64,000 nt of DNA from Lientehia sp934351765 (GTDB taxonomy: Bacteria; Bacillota; Clostridia; Lachnospirales; Lachnospiraceae): contig NZ_JBQKGG010000006.1 in NCBI RefSeq assembly GCF_052118925.1, positions 1 through 64,000 on the forward strand. Reading direction: 5' to 3'. The notes beneath the pieces were generated by a model. It did no database searches, had not been told where the DNA came from, and saw nothing but the letters and a program-made list of their open reading frames with translations. A program made the translations under genes and the position numbers. Shown one piece after another: positions 32,373-41,221 of the stretch. How positions within the stretch are numbered: the first letter of the stretch is position 1; the number at the start of each line of letters is the position of its first letter.

Positions 32373-32497
32373 GCGGTTTTTATCAAAAACATTATTATAT
32401 TAACATAAAAATTTTATAAACTCAACGGGAAATTAAGAAATCGTTCCTGTTTTCTTAAGGTTTTCGGTCAAAAAGCCGGAGAAGTCCAGAATATTAA

Positions 32498-32527
32498 AAG
32501 CGGAGCCCTGTTTCCAACGCTCCGCTT
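32498..32527 (-). terminator. Terminator of the ABC importer operon
   Basis: Arms AAGCGGAGC (32498-32506) and GCTCCGCTT (32519-32527) with T-rich sequence (TTTTAATATT) following on the minus strand, 28 bases past the ATPase stop. Confidence 0.8.
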
Positions 32528-32555
32528 CTCTTTTCTGTTCCCGGATGCCCCGCTT

Positions 32556-33353
32556 TTAGTCTGCAAGCATCATCCGGTCGTTTGCAAATTCACCGCCGCT
32601 GGCCTCTTCAAACTTCTTTAACAGATCCTCCACGGTCAGTTTCTTCTTTTCCTCTCCGCGCACATCGTAGATGATATGGCCCTCGTGCATCATGATCAGA
32701 CGGTTCCCGAGACGGATCGCATCCTTCATGTTATGAGTTACCATGAGCGCCGTCAGCTTATCCTCCGCAATGATCTCCTCCGTCAGATCCAGAACCTTCT
32801 TAGCCGTTCTGGGATCCAGCGCTGCCGTATGCTCATCCAACAGAAGCAGCCTGGGGCGCTGAAGTGTTGCCATTAACAGAGTCAGTGCCTGACGCTGCCC
32901 GCCGGAAAGGAGACCCACCTTGGAGGTCATACGATCCTCCAGTCCCAGTCCGAGACGCTTCAGTTCCTCATGGAACTGCTCTTTTTCCTCTTTTGTGACG
33001 CCCCATCTCAGACCGCGTTTTTTCCCGCGGCGGTTGGCCAGCGCCATATTTTCCTCAATCTGCATGTTTGCCGCCGTTCCCATCATAGGATCCTGGAATA
33101 CCCGTCCAAGCAGCGAGGCTCTCTTAAACTCCGGCTGGCGGGAAAGATTCACACCGTCCAGATAGATGGTTCCGCAGTCAATGGGATAAACGCCTGCGAT
33201 CATGTTTAACATGGTCGATTTTCCGGCTCCGTTTCCGCCGATGATGGTGACGAAATCCTCTGGCTCCAGATGGAGGTTCAGGTCGCTGAGGGCCTGCTTT
33301 TCATTGACCGTACCGGGATTGAAGGTTTTGCTTACATGACTGATTTTTAACAT
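32556..33353 (-). CDS. ABC transporter ATPase of a TrpXYZ-type importer
   Basis: A 265-residue nucleotide-binding subunit. Walker A is IGGNGAGKSTML, the signature LLSGGQRQALTLLMAT, Walker B LLLLDEHTAALD and the switch His in MVTHNM. The frame extends to 33389, but ATG at 33353 has GGAGGG eight bases upstream and starts directly at the conserved MLKISHVSK. It is encoded one base after the permease and completes the importer with the binding protein. Similar three-gene systems take up tryptophan, tyrosine or related compounds. Confidence 0.92.
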   Translation of the reverse strand: MLKISHVSKTFNPGTVNEKQALSDLNLHLEPEDFVTIIGGNGAGKSTMLNMIAGVYPIDCGTIYLDGVNLSRQPEFKRASLLGRVFQDPMMGTAANMQIEENMALANRRGKKRGLRWGVTKEEKEQFHEELKRLGLGLEDRMTSKVGLLSGGQRQALTLLMATLQRPRLLLLDEHTAALDPRTAKKVLDLTEEIIAEDKLTALMVTHNMKDAIRLGNRLIMMHEGHIIYDVRGEEKKKLTVEDLLKKFEEASGGEFANDRMMLAD

Positions 33354-33354
33354 G

Positions 33355-34275
33355 TTACTTTCCCTCCTTTCCATCGGTCTTCGGATCATAGCCTGCCGCC
33401 AGTCTCCGCTTTTCCAGCATAACCGGAACTGTCAGAGCCGCCGCCACAAGGATTGCTGTCAAAAGCTTCAGGTCATCGGTATTGAGACCCATCTGCAGCA
33501 CGACCGCAACGATGATACGGTAGATAATGGAACCGACCACAACAGACACCAGTTTTGTACCGAAGCTGGTCTTTTTTCCGAAGATTACTTCACCGATAAT
33601 GATGGACGCCAGGCCGATCACAATGGCTCCGGTGCCCTGCTTGACATCGGCATAGCCCTGGCTCTGTGTTACCAGTGCGCCGGATAAAGCAACCAGCCCG
33701 TTGCTGATTGCCAGTCCCAGCACCTTATGGGTGTTGGTATTCATGCCAAGGGAACGAACCATGTTTTCATTATTTCCGGTGGCACGGATCGCCGAACCAA
33801 TCTCGGTTCCGAAAAACCAGTACAGGAACACGATCAAAATGATCGTAAAAATCAGGCCGACTACCATGGATACCCAGTTCTGGGCAAGGCCGATGGCCTC
33901 CGCAATGCCCTTAAAAATCGTGGGAACCTTTAATAACGGGGTATTGGACCGTCCCATGATCCGCAGGTTGATGGAATACAGACCGATCTGGGTCAGGATT
34001 CCGGCAAGGATCGCCGGGATCTGGCATTTCGTATGCAAAATGCCGGTGACAAACCCGGCCAGCATTCCGGCAAGGATCGCTACTATTAAAGAAAGATACG
34101 GGTTCAGGCCCGCGGTGATCAGGGCAGCACAGGTACAGCCGCCCAGGGCGAAGCTTCCGTCAACGGTAAGATCCGCCACGTCAAGGATTCTGTATGTCAG
34201 ATAAATTCCAAGCGCCATGATGCCCCAGAGAATTCCCTGGCTGACTGCGCCCTGAATTGCTAATAAAATCCCCAT
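33355..34275 (-). CDS. ABC transporter permease of a TrpXYZ-type importer
   Basis: A 306-residue integral membrane protein of the BPD_transp_2 (LivH/RbsC-like) permease class with about eight or nine hydrophobic helices; DLTVDGSFALGGCTCAALIT near the N-terminus and RATGNNENMVRSLGMNTN in a cytoplasmic loop are the conserved stretches. It forms the pore for the ligand delivered by the lipoprotein encoded 18 bases upstream. Full length, no defect. Confidence 0.92.
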   Translation of the reverse strand: MGILLAIQGAVSQGILWGIMALGIYLTYRILDVADLTVDGSFALGGCTCAALITAGLNPYLSLIVAILAGMLAGFVTGILHTKCQIPAILAGILTQIGLYSINLRIMGRSNTPLLKVPTIFKGIAEAIGLAQNWVSMVVGLIFTIILIVFLYWFFGTEIGSAIRATGNNENMVRSLGMNTNTHKVLGLAISNGLVALSGALVTQSQGYADVKQGTGAIVIGLASIIIGEVIFGKKTSFGTKLVSVVVGSIIYRIIVAVVLQMGLNTDDLKLLTAILVAAALTVPVMLEKRRLAAGYDPKTDGKEGK

Positions 34276-34293
34276 GCTGCTTCCTCCCTGTGT

Positions 34294-35373
34294 TTATTCT
34301 GCTACATCTTCTGCTTTGTCCATAATTGCATCCAGGCTGACTCCAAGCTCCTTTGCTGCTTCAGAATTTACAGAAAGCTTGCAGTTCTCTGCGCTGATGT
34401 ATTCAATCGGCATTTCGCTGACATCTGCACCGTTCTTTAAAATCTCAACAGCCTGCTTGCCGGCAAGCTTGCCCAGCTCATAGTAATCGATTCCGTATGT
34501 TGCAAGGCCGCCGTTTGTTACCATGCCCTCCTCACCTACGATGCAGGGAAGATTATTGGCATTGGTTATCATGGTAACCGTGGACATGCCCTCTGCCAGC
34601 AGGTTGTCGGTGGGAATATAAACGGCATCAACCTTTCCGATCATGGATTCTGCCACAGACTGGAGCATACTGGAATCAGAAACCGTATATTCTGTGTATT
34701 CAAGCCCCTGCTCCTCGCATACCTTCTTTGCAAGATCTGCCTGGATAATGGAGTTATCCTCGGAGGAGCAATACATGATGCCAACCTTCTTTGCATCGGG
34801 AAGAAGCTCTTTTAACAGCTTGATCTGATCCTCTACAGGAGTCAGATCAGAAGAACCGGATACGTTGGTTCCGGGCTTCTCGTTGCTGTCAACCAGACCT
34901 GCTGCCGCAAAATCGGTAACTGCGGTTGCAAGGATCGGGATATCCTTTGTCTTTCCTGCCACGGCCTGAGCTGCAGGCGTTGCAATGGCAAGGATCAGGT
35001 CATTCTTATTGTTTACCAGCTTGTTTGCGATAGTCTCGCAGTTGGAGGTATCGCCCTGGGCATTGTTGAAATCCAGTTCCAGGTTCTTGCCCTCTTCATA
35101 GCCGCCCTCTTTCAGTGCGTCCACAAAGCCCTGATAGCTCTGGTCCAGCGCCGGATGCTCTGCAAGCTGGATCACACCGACCTTTACGGTATCTCCGGAA
35201 GCGGCCTCGTCTCCTGCTTCCTTGGTATCAGCTGCGCTTGTTTCCTCTTCCTTTGTGTCAGCAGCCTTCGTCTGTGCCGCCGTATCACTGTCTGCCTTTT
35301 TGCTTCCGCAGCCGCCGAGAACGGACACCGCAAGAACAGCACTCATCATTACTGCAAGAAATCTCTTCTTCAT
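34294..35373 (-). CDS. Substrate-binding lipoprotein (ABC_sub_bind, TrpX-like)
   Basis: A 359-residue ABC_sub_bind (DUF534) protein. The start ATG at 35373 (MKKRFLAVMMSAVLAVSVLG) gives a normal signal peptide with lipobox VLGGC; the frame continues upstream but without a good ribosome binding site. A 30-residue Thr/Ala/Asp/Glu linker precedes the binding fold (VKVGVIQLAEHPALDQSYQG). Close relatives bind tryptophan or other aromatic compounds. First gene of a three-gene importer operon, which lies downstream of a tRNA-Trp gene; no T-box leader is visible, so that neighbourhood is probably fortuitous. Confidence 0.9.
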   Translation of the reverse strand: MKKRFLAVMMSAVLAVSVLGGCGSKKADSDTAAQTKAADTKEEETSAADTKEAGDEAASGDTVKVGVIQLAEHPALDQSYQGFVDALKEGGYEEGKNLELDFNNAQGDTSNCETIANKLVNNKNDLILAIATPAAQAVAGKTKDIPILATAVTDFAAAGLVDSNEKPGTNVSGSSDLTPVEDQIKLLKELLPDAKKVGIMYCSSEDNSIIQADLAKKVCEEQGLEYTEYTVSDSSMLQSVAESMIGKVDAVYIPTDNLLAEGMSTVTMITNANNLPCIVGEEGMVTNGGLATYGIDYYELGKLAGKQAVEILKNGADVSEMPIEYISAENCKLSVNSEAAKELGVSLDAIMDKAEDVAE

Positions 35374-35515
35374 GAAACTCTCCTCTTTTCTTTCTTTATT
35401 AAACATTTTACGCAGTTATCCCGCGCTTCTTACAAGCATACTACAGCCGCGTTGAAAAGTCAATCCTTTAAAGCGTCGTGGTTTAAAGCATTAAAGTATT
35501 AGTAGAAACAAAATA

Positions 35516-35586
35516 GGCGGTGCTGTGTGCTCTTCAGACTTCTTCCCATCGAAAGTCAGTCGCTTAGGAAACATACACCGTCCGCC
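35516..35586 (-). ncRNA. Candidate structured RNA between hpt and the importer
   Basis: A GC-richer block stands out of an AT-rich gap: GGCGG at 35516-35520 pairs with CCGCC at 35582-35586, with a partial continuation of the stem, and an inner GACTT/AAGTC helix. On the minus strand it begins 17 bases after the Hpt-protein stop and is followed by TATTTTGTTT, so it may be an elaborate terminator or a small RNA. It does not match SRP RNA, 6S RNA, T-box or common riboswitch consensus that I know. Confidence 0.35.
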
Positions 35587-35603
35587 GTCTTTAGTTTTCG
35601 TAT

Positions 35604-35957
35604 TTATTCGGTGTCCAGTTCTCCCAGGTTGTCGATAATGGTCTGGTGTATCTGATCGACAGCATCTACCAGTTCTTTATGCACCAGAGGTTTCCCTCCG
35701 CGGAGCTCTTCGGTTAATTTTGCTGACACTTCGTAAAGTTTTGTAAATCCCAGATTCTGAGACACGCCTTTTAAGGTATGAGCCGCCCGAAACGCATCTT
35801 CCGCATTTCCCTGATCCAGCGCGTCATGGAGCTGCTTCCAGGATGGATCCGCCGCATACATTTTCGCGAACCTCAGAATCATTTCCGGGCTGCGGAGCCG
35901 TCCAAGGATTTCCTCATAGCTGCCGCCGGTTTTTTCATAAAACGTTTCCAATGACAT
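35604..35957 (-). CDS. Hpt-domain phosphotransfer protein
   Basis: A 117-residue single Hpt domain. The phospho-accepting His sits in FRAAHTLKGVSQNLGF, followed by the helix ELRGGKPLVHKELVDAVDQI. Such proteins relay phosphate between a hybrid sensor kinase and a response regulator in the cytoplasm. The frame is open further upstream, but that part runs through the tRNA genes; ATG at 35957 with an AGGGGG site is the true start. No partner gene is adjacent; the hybrid kinase at 12.1-14.3 kb lacks an Hpt domain and is a possible, unproven, partner. Confidence 0.9.
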   Translation of the reverse strand: MSLETFYEKTGGSYEEILGRLRSPEMILRFAKMYAADPSWKQLHDALDQGNAEDAFRAAHTLKGVSQNLGFTKLYEVSAKLTEELRGGKPLVHKELVDAVDQIHQTIIDNLGELDTE

Positions 35958-36030
35958 CTTTTCATCCCCCTTTGTTTCTTCTATATAAGCAAAAAGCCCG
36001 AAACGGTTATTGTTCCGAGCGTTTTCAATA

Positions 36031-36103
36031 TGGAGCATAGGGGATTCGAACCCCTGGCCTCCACACTGCCAGTGTGGCGCGCTCCCAGCTGCGCTAATGC
36101 CCC
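36031..36103 (-). tRNA. tRNA-Ala (GGC)
   Basis: A 73-base cloverleaf on the minus strand: acceptor GGGGCAT/ATGCTCC with one G-U pair, D-arm GCGCAGCTGGGAGCGC, anticodon stem CCACA/TGTGG with loop CTGGCAG (anticodon GGC), T-arm with GGTTCGAATCC. CCA is not encoded. Confidence 0.96.
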
Positions 36104-36127
36104 GCATGGTATCAGATATAAAAAAAG

Positions 36128-36200
36128 CAGGGGCGGAAGGACTCGAACCCTCGACATTTGGTTTTGGAGACCAACGTTCTACCGACTGAACTACACCCCT
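36128..36200 (-). tRNA. tRNA-Trp (CCA)
   Basis: A 73-base cloverleaf on the minus strand: acceptor AGGGGTG/CGCCCCT, anticodon stem TTGGT/ACCAA with loop CTCCAAA (anticodon CCA), T-arm GAGGGTTCGAGTCCTTC. It lies 24 bases upstream of tRNA-Ala; CCA is not encoded. Confidence 0.96.
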
Positions 36201-36459
36201 GTATGGCAGGTAAAAACCTACCCTCAATTTATACCACATGATTCTGGATCTGTCAACCAATATTTTAAACTATTATTTCTTACCAATATTTTAAGCTATC
36301 ATTTCTCACGGATTTTCGCCTCTATACAAAACACATTTTTTATTATATACTATGACTATTACGGTCAGCCGGAGGCTGGCCGCAGCGCTTCGTTTTACAG
36401 GCGCTCCTGCCTTGCGAACAAAGCGTACTTGACATATAATTGGGGAGGGTTCTTTTATT

Positions 36460-37857
36460 ATGGGTAATTTTATTGTCACGTTAATCAGCCGTGTCTACGG
36501 CTTTCTGTGGGGCGACTGGATTCGTCTGCCTCTGCCCGGCGATGGAGTTTTAAGTCTTCCGCCTCTGGTGCTTCTTCTGTTCCCTGTCGGAATCTATTTT
36601 ACGATCCGGATGCGGTGCATGCAGATCCGTCTGATTCCGGACATGTTCCGTACACTGACAGAAAAGAAGGATCAAAAGCATGGTGGCCTTTCGGCGATAC
36701 AGGCTCTGATCGTTTCCACAGCCACCCGCGTCGGCATGGGAAACCTGGTAGGCGTGGTCGCTGCTATTTCTTTTGGCGGTGCCGGTGCTGTATTCTGGAT
36801 GTGGATCTCGGCACTCCTTGGTTCTGCCACAGCCTTTGTTGAAGCAACTCTGGCACAGCTTCATAAACAGAAGGATCCGTTATACGGCGGTTACCGGGGC
36901 GGTCCTGCCTACTATATTCATGACTGGATTCAGTCCAAACAGAAAACACCACTGAAAAAAAGCATCCTTGCATCCCTGTTTGCCATCTCCGGCCTGATCT
37001 GCTGGTGCGGCATCAGCCAGGTGATCGGCAACTCTGTTACCGCTGCCTTCCACAATGCATTTTCTATTCCGCCTTTATATACAACCATTGTGCTGGTGCT
37101 TGTCGCACTGCTGATCGTCCTGCGAAAAAATGCCACCGTAAAGGTTCTGGATATTCTGGTTCCCATCATGTCTGCGTTTTATATCCTGATCACCATCGTT
37201 CTGATCATCCTAAACGCCGGTCAGCTGGGATCCGTTTTCTCCCGTATCTTTTCCGAGGCCTTTGGACTTCGCCAGATCGCAGCCGGCGGTTTCGGGGCAG
37301 TTCTCATGAACGGCGTCAAGCGCGGTCTTTTCTCCAATGAAGCAGGCTCCGGCTCTGCCCCCTGTGCGGCAGCAGCTGCTGAAAGTGATCATCCGGCAAA
37401 GGTCGGCATTATGCAGGCCTTCGGCGTGTTTGTGGATACCCTGTTATGCACCTGTACCGCCCTGATCATGCTGCTGGCTCCTGCCGGTGCCATCGACGGA
37501 CTGGCTGGCATGGATCTTCTCCAGGCTTCCATGTATGCCCATTTAGGTCAGTTTGGCGTGATTTTTATTGCTGTGATCCTCTGGCTGTTCAGCTTCACAA
37601 CCTTTATCGGTATTCTGTTCTATGCCCGTTCCAACGTCTCCTATCTGTTTGGAGACCGCTGGGCTGCCCAGACCGGATACAAGCTTCTTGCCCTCGCCAT
37701 GCTCTTCATCGGCGGACTGGCTGCCTACACCTTTGTGTGGGACCTGGGCGACGTGGGAATCGGTCTTATGACTATCTTCAACCTGATTGCCCTTCTGCCT
37801 CTGTCAAAAGAGGCGCTGGCCAGCCTGAAGGATTTTGAACAGCGGAAACGACGCTGA
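36460..37857 (+). CDS. AGCS-family sodium:alanine symporter
   Basis: A 465-residue membrane transporter of the alanine-or-glycine:cation symporter family. Conserved stretches: AIQALIVSTATRVGMGNLVG, GGAGAVFWMWISALLG, YGGYRGGPAYY and RGLFSNEAGSGSAP. It has about ten to eleven hydrophobic helices and imports alanine, glycine or related amino acids with sodium. GGGAGGG lies 13 bases upstream of the ATG. Single gene followed by a strong terminator. The 259 bases before it hold the start of the tRNA pair in the other direction and a short GCC-rich hairpin (near 36365-36382) of unknown role. Confidence 0.94.
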   Translation: MGNFIVTLISRVYGFLWGDWIRLPLPGDGVLSLPPLVLLLFPVGIYFTIRMRCMQIRLIPDMFRTLTEKKDQKHGGLSAIQALIVSTATRVGMGNLVGVVAAISFGGAGAVFWMWISALLGSATAFVEATLAQLHKQKDPLYGGYRGGPAYYIHDWIQSKQKTPLKKSILASLFAISGLICWCGISQVIGNSVTAAFHNAFSIPPLYTTIVLVLVALLIVLRKNATVKVLDILVPIMSAFYILITIVLIILNAGQLGSVFSRIFSEAFGLRQIAAGGFGAVLMNGVKRGLFSNEAGSGSAPCAAAAAESDHPAKVGIMQAFGVFVDTLLCTCTALIMLLAPAGAIDGLAGMDLLQASMYAHLGQFGVIFIAVILWLFSFTTFIGILFYARSNVSYLFGDRWAAQTGYKLLALAMLFIGGLAAYTFVWDLGDVGIGLMTIFNLIALLPLSKEALASLKDFEQRKRR

Positions 37858-37889
37858 CTGATTTCCGCTCATTTCTATTAACATGCCAA

Positions 37890-37947
37890 AGCCCCCTGTC
37901 TTACCGGATCACACTGTGGTTTTCCGGCAGGACAGGGAGCTTTTTGT
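37890..37947 (+). terminator. Terminator of the AGCS symporter
   Basis: CCCCCTGTC and CCGG on the left pair with CCGG and GGACAGGGAG on the right (imperfect long stem), followed by CTTTTTGTT. Likely serves the symporter. Confidence 0.8.
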
Positions 37948-37979
37948 TCAACTAACCATTCTTTCAGTTTTAAGTGCCG

Positions 37980-38381
37980 TTACGTTCTCTTAATAAACTC
38001 ATGCCGGCATTTCGGGCAGGTGATACTGATCTTTCCCTTGCCTTTGGGCACCCGGACTGTCTGATGGCAGGACGGACACTGAAAATAGCAGTGTGTCTTA
38101 TCGGCACTCCGGTTTTTCATTTTCTGAAATTTTCCACGAAGCCCGGCGGTTGCTTTCAGATAACGGGTGTTTTCCATGCCCCGCTTTGAAATGTTCCGCG
38201 ACAGCATCCGGTAATATGCCAGCAGAAGACCAACCAGCGCGATCATATAAAACGCCTGGATCCGCGTAAACATGGAAATCACCAGGCAGATGATCATGAG
38301 GATCAGAATTGCTTTATTAAGCTGATCATTCCCATATCTTCCATACATCATCCGGTTCAATTTATCTCGAAATCCACCCAT
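37980..38381 (-). CDS. Membrane protein with C-terminal zinc ribbon
   Basis: A 133-residue protein: a basic N-terminus, two adjacent hydrophobic helices (ILILMIICLVISMF and FYMIALVGLLLAYYRML), a basic linker and a C-terminal zinc ribbon with two CxxC knuckles (CPSCHQTVRV and CPKCRHEF). ATG at 38381 is preceded by AGGAGA; the frame extends 18 codons further without a site. The layout is common among uncharacterised Firmicutes proteins. Function unknown; the ribbon presumably faces the cytoplasm. Confidence 0.8.
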   Translation of the reverse strand: MGGFRDKLNRMMYGRYGNDQLNKAILILMIICLVISMFTRIQAFYMIALVGLLLAYYRMLSRNISKRGMENTRYLKATAGLRGKFQKMKNRSADKTHCYFQCPSCHQTVRVPKGKGKISITCPKCRHEFIKRT

Positions 38382-38613
38382 GACTGTTTCTCTCCTGCTT
38401 TTCCTAATTTCTTTTATCGCCTGATCACAGGCCATCTTGTTTAATCATAGCTGTTTTCCGCTTCCCCGTCAATGAATCGAATGCAAACAAATTCTGAATT
38501 TTTCGTGAACTGGACGCAGCCCTTGCGCCGTCCCTGCTTATATAGTATAATTCCGGTGGAACAAAACAAAGTTTTTATGCGACAAACCTTTTGATTTATA
38601 CCTGTTTTTTACT

Positions 38614-38650
38614 GAATTTGAAACTGAATTTGAAACCGAATTTGAAAGGA
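38614..38650 (+). repeat. Three short direct repeats before the MBL gene
   Basis: CTGAATTTGAAA-type units repeat three times at a 12-base period directly upstream of the MBL-fold gene; the last copy contains its AAAGGA ribosome binding site. May be replication slippage or a binding site. Confidence 0.5.
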
Positions 38651-38659
38651 TGGTTTTCC

Positions 38660-39463
38660 ATGGAAGAATTATATGTATTCGGCACGGGCAATGCCCAGGC
38701 TACACGATGCTACAACACCTGCTTTGCGATCCGCGATGAGGAAGAATATTTCCTGGTGGATGCCGGCGGCGGAAACGGGATTCTGCGGATCCTGGAAGAT
38801 ATGAATGTCCCTCTGACAAAAATCCATCATGTCTTTGTTACCCACGAACATAATGACCACATTCTTGGAATGGTATGGATTATCCGTATGATCGCCACTG
38901 CCATGAAAAAGGGCAGCTACGAAGGAAACCTGACCATCTACTGTCACGATGGACTGGTCGAGACCATTAAAACCCTCTGCCGTCTGACGATCCAGAAAAA
39001 ATTCTGTGATTTCTTTGATGACCGGATTTTATTTGTTCCGCTTTCCGACGGAGACACCCATAAGATCCTGGATTATGAGGTGACGTTTTTTGATATTCTT
39101 TCCACCAAGGCACGTCAGTTCGGCTTCACTACGGTTCTGAAGAACGGAAAGAAGCTGACCTGTGCCGGAGACGAGCCGTATAATCCCGGCTGTGAGCGGT
39201 ATGTGGCCGGAAGTGACTGGCTTCTGCATGAAGCCTTCTGCCTTTACGGCGACCGCGACCGGTTCAAGCCTTACGAAAAGCATCACAGCACGGTTAAGGA
39301 CGCCTGCGAACTGGCAGAAAGCCTTCATATTCCGAACCTGGTACTCTGGCATACGGAAGACAAGGATATTGCACACCGGAAAGAACGCTATCTGGCAGAA
39401 GGACGCCAGTATTATCACGGAACCTTGTTTGTTCCTGATGACGGGGAGATCCTGACACTATGA
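38660..39463 (+). CDS. MBL-fold metallohydrolase
   Basis: A 267-residue beta-lactamase-fold hydrolase. The metal motif is VTHEHNDHILGM (HxHxDH) and further ligands appear as LTCAGDEPYN, LLHEAFC and the C-terminal LVLWHTED. The pattern is close to RNase Z-like/phosphodiesterase MBL proteins. The frame starts earlier at 38591, but the AAAGGATGG site fits ATG 38660, where family similarity begins. It overlaps the following GDPD gene by four bases (ATGA), so they form an operon. Substrate unknown. Confidence 0.88.
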   Translation: MEELYVFGTGNAQATRCYNTCFAIRDEEEYFLVDAGGGNGILRILEDMNVPLTKIHHVFVTHEHNDHILGMVWIIRMIATAMKKGSYEGNLTIYCHDGLVETIKTLCRLTIQKKFCDFFDDRILFVPLSDGDTHKILDYEVTFFDILSTKARQFGFTTVLKNGKKLTCAGDEPYNPGCERYVAGSDWLLHEAFCLYGDRDRFKPYEKHHSTVKDACELAESLHIPNLVLWHTEDKDIAHRKERYLAEGRQYYHGTLFVPDDGEILTL

Positions 39464-40398
39464 GCCTGTTCCTGATCCTGATTCTGATTTTTGCCTTCTT
39501 TCCGGGGCTTCCGCTTCTTTACCTGTTTCTTATCATGCCGGCCCTTGGAAAGAAGGACGACGTTTCAGAGCTTCGCCGGTATTATTATGCCCACCGCGGG
39601 CTTCATGATGTAACTCCGGAGCTGCCCGTCAGACGACGGATCTTTCCGGAAAGCCGTGATACCCAGTCATCCTCCGGCAGCAGCCACCGACAGGTTTCTG
39701 TCCCGTTTCACCCCGTTCCCGGAATAAATGTACCGGAGAACTCTCTTCCGGCGTTCCATGCTGCGGCAGATGCCGGATATGGCATTGAGCTGGATGTTCA
39801 GCTCACGAAGGACGGGATTCCTGTCGTATTCCATGACTTTACCCTTGACCGTGTCTGCGGCGTATCCGGTAAAGTCTGCCGTTTCACCTGGGAAGAGCTG
39901 TCGATGTTTCGGCTGAACGGTACCAACGAGCGGATTCCGAAATTTGAAGAGGTTCTGGACACGGTAAATGGCCGTGTCCCCCTTCTGATCGAGTATAAGG
40001 TGGAATTATTCGATACCTCCGTCTGCCGGGTCTGCGACCGGCTTCTGAAGCATTATTCCGGCCTTTACTGTATCGAATCCTTTAACCCGCTGGTGCTCCG
40101 ATGGTATAAAAAGAACCGGCCTCAGATCGTCCGGGGCCAGCTCTCCGCCAAATTCCGGGAAGTATCCTCCCCGTTTCATTATGTATATCTTTCTCCGCTC
40201 CATCATCTTCTGTTTAACTTTCTGACAAAGCCGGACTTCATCGCCTATGACTTCACCTGCGCCGGAGCACTGTCCAGACGGTTATGTAAAAACCTGTACC
40301 GGAATCTGTCCGTGGCATGGACGATACGCTCAAAAGAAGATATGGAAGTATGCAAAAAACAATTCGATCTCTTTATCTTTGAAGGGTTCCGCCCGTAA
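39460..40398 (+). CDS. Glycerophosphodiester phosphodiesterase
   Basis: A 312-residue GDPD family TIM-barrel enzyme with one N-terminal membrane helix (LFLILILIFAFFPGLPLLYL). Catalytic signatures: AHRGLHD, ENSLPAFHAAADAGYGIELD and VFHDFTLDRVCG; IEYKVELF supplies the later acidic residue. It hydrolyses glycerophosphodiesters to glycerol-3-phosphate and an alcohol at the membrane, possibly in turnover of lipids or teichoic acids. A 40-residue insert (about 48-88) between the HRG motif and ENSLPAF is longer than usual. Confidence 0.92.
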   Translation: MSLFLILILIFAFFPGLPLLYLFLIMPALGKKDDVSELRRYYYAHRGLHDVTPELPVRRRIFPESRDTQSSSGSSHRQVSVPFHPVPGINVPENSLPAFHAAADAGYGIELDVQLTKDGIPVVFHDFTLDRVCGVSGKVCRFTWEELSMFRLNGTNERIPKFEEVLDTVNGRVPLLIEYKVELFDTSVCRVCDRLLKHYSGLYCIESFNPLVLRWYKKNRPQIVRGQLSAKFREVSSPFHYVYLSPLHHLLFNFLTKPDFIAYDFTCAGALSRRLCKNLYRNLSVAWTIRSKEDMEVCKKQFDLFIFEGFRP

Positions 40399-40453
40399 AC
40401 TCCAGTTGATCCCAGCAGCGGTTCTCACCCGGCTCCACCCAAAGTCGCCTCTG

Positions 40454-40485
40454 AGATCCCGCTGCATGGGATCTTCCTTGTCTTT
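40454..40485 (+). terminator. Possible terminator after the GDPD gene
   Basis: AGATCCC/GGGATCT hairpin (40454-40474) followed by TCCTTGTCTTT. The T-run is interrupted. Confidence 0.5.
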
Positions 40486-40546
40486 GCACGCTCCACTGAT
40501 AGGGTCTGACAATCAAGGTGCTGAGTTCTGTGGGGCAGGCTTTTTT

Positions 40547-41221
40547 TTACTGGCGGTTTTTCCAGATTTTGTACACTTCTTCTGCGTAAGAGGCGTCTAC
40601 TTCATGGAAGTCCCTGGTCTGTCTGGTGGCGCAGGAAAGATCCTGGTCTCCGGAATCGGGATTGATAAAACCGATGCTGGGCATTCCGGCATTTTTTGCT
40701 GCATGGACGCCGTGGCAGGAATCCTCCACCACCAGACATTCCTCCGGTGCCGTCCCAAGTGCCTTTGCCGCCTTTAAAAATACATCCGGCGCAGGCTTCG
40801 GATGTTCTACGCTCTCACCGCTGACCAGCTGATCAAAATATTCATGGATCCCCAGCTCTTTTGTTGTCTTTACAATGTTTTCATAAGGCGAAGAGGAAGC
40901 CACCGCCATCGTATAGCCTGCTTCTTTAAACGAACGGAGCATTTCCGGTACTCCGGGGATTCCGGGATATCCCACCTCGGCATAAACATCCGCCTTATGT
41001 TTTTTCATGATCTCATTGAACTCCTCCGGGGTAACCGACAGATCATAGGTTTTTACCAGACCTTCGCAGATCACTGCGTTGGTCGTTCCGATGTATTTCT
41101 TATATTCTTCATACGTCAGACATTTTCCCCACTGTGCCAGTGTCCTCACGAATGCCTGATAATGAAGCGGCTCGCTGTTGACCAGTACGCCGTCCATATC
41201 GAAAATCACACTTTTTAACAT
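40547..41221 (-). CDS. HAD-family hydrolase (beta-phosphoglucomutase-like)
   Basis: A 224-residue subfamily IA HAD phosphatase/phosphomutase. Motif I is IFDMDGVLVNSEPLHY, motif II VASSSPYENI, then HPKPAPDVFLKAAKALG and motif IV VVEDSCHGVHAAKNAG. The helical cap (about 17-85) is like beta-phosphoglucomutases. The frame opens at 41251, but ATG 41221 with AAGGAAGG is at the conserved start. Single gene; substrate not predictable. Confidence 0.9.
   Translation of the reverse strand: MLKSVIFDMDGVLVNSEPLHYQAFVRTLAQWGKCLTYEEYKKYIGTTNAVICEGLVKTYDLSVTPEEFNEIMKKHKADVYAEVGYPGIPGVPEMLRSFKEAGYTMAVASSSPYENIVKTTKELGIHEYFDQLVSGESVEHPKPAPDVFLKAAKALGTAPEECLVVEDSCHGVHAAKNAGMPSIGFINPDSGDQDLSCATRQTRDFHEVDASYAEEVYKIWKNRQ

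Noticed and set aside
32313..32400. Purine (guanine/adenine) riboswitch before the purine permease
   Set aside because: The conserved core (TATAA...GTTTCTACC...CCGTAAA) is not present; only a simple stem-loop is seen.
35374..35603. Tryptophan T-box or trp leader for the TrpXYZ-type importer
   Set aside because: No T-box sequence (AGGGTGG-type) or run of Trp codons is found; the nearby tRNA-Trp is transcribed as an ordinary tRNA.
35604..36260. 218-residue version of the Hpt protein
   Set aside because: The extra N-terminal part is read through tRNA-Ala and tRNA-Trp; the ATG at 35957 has its own ribosome binding site.
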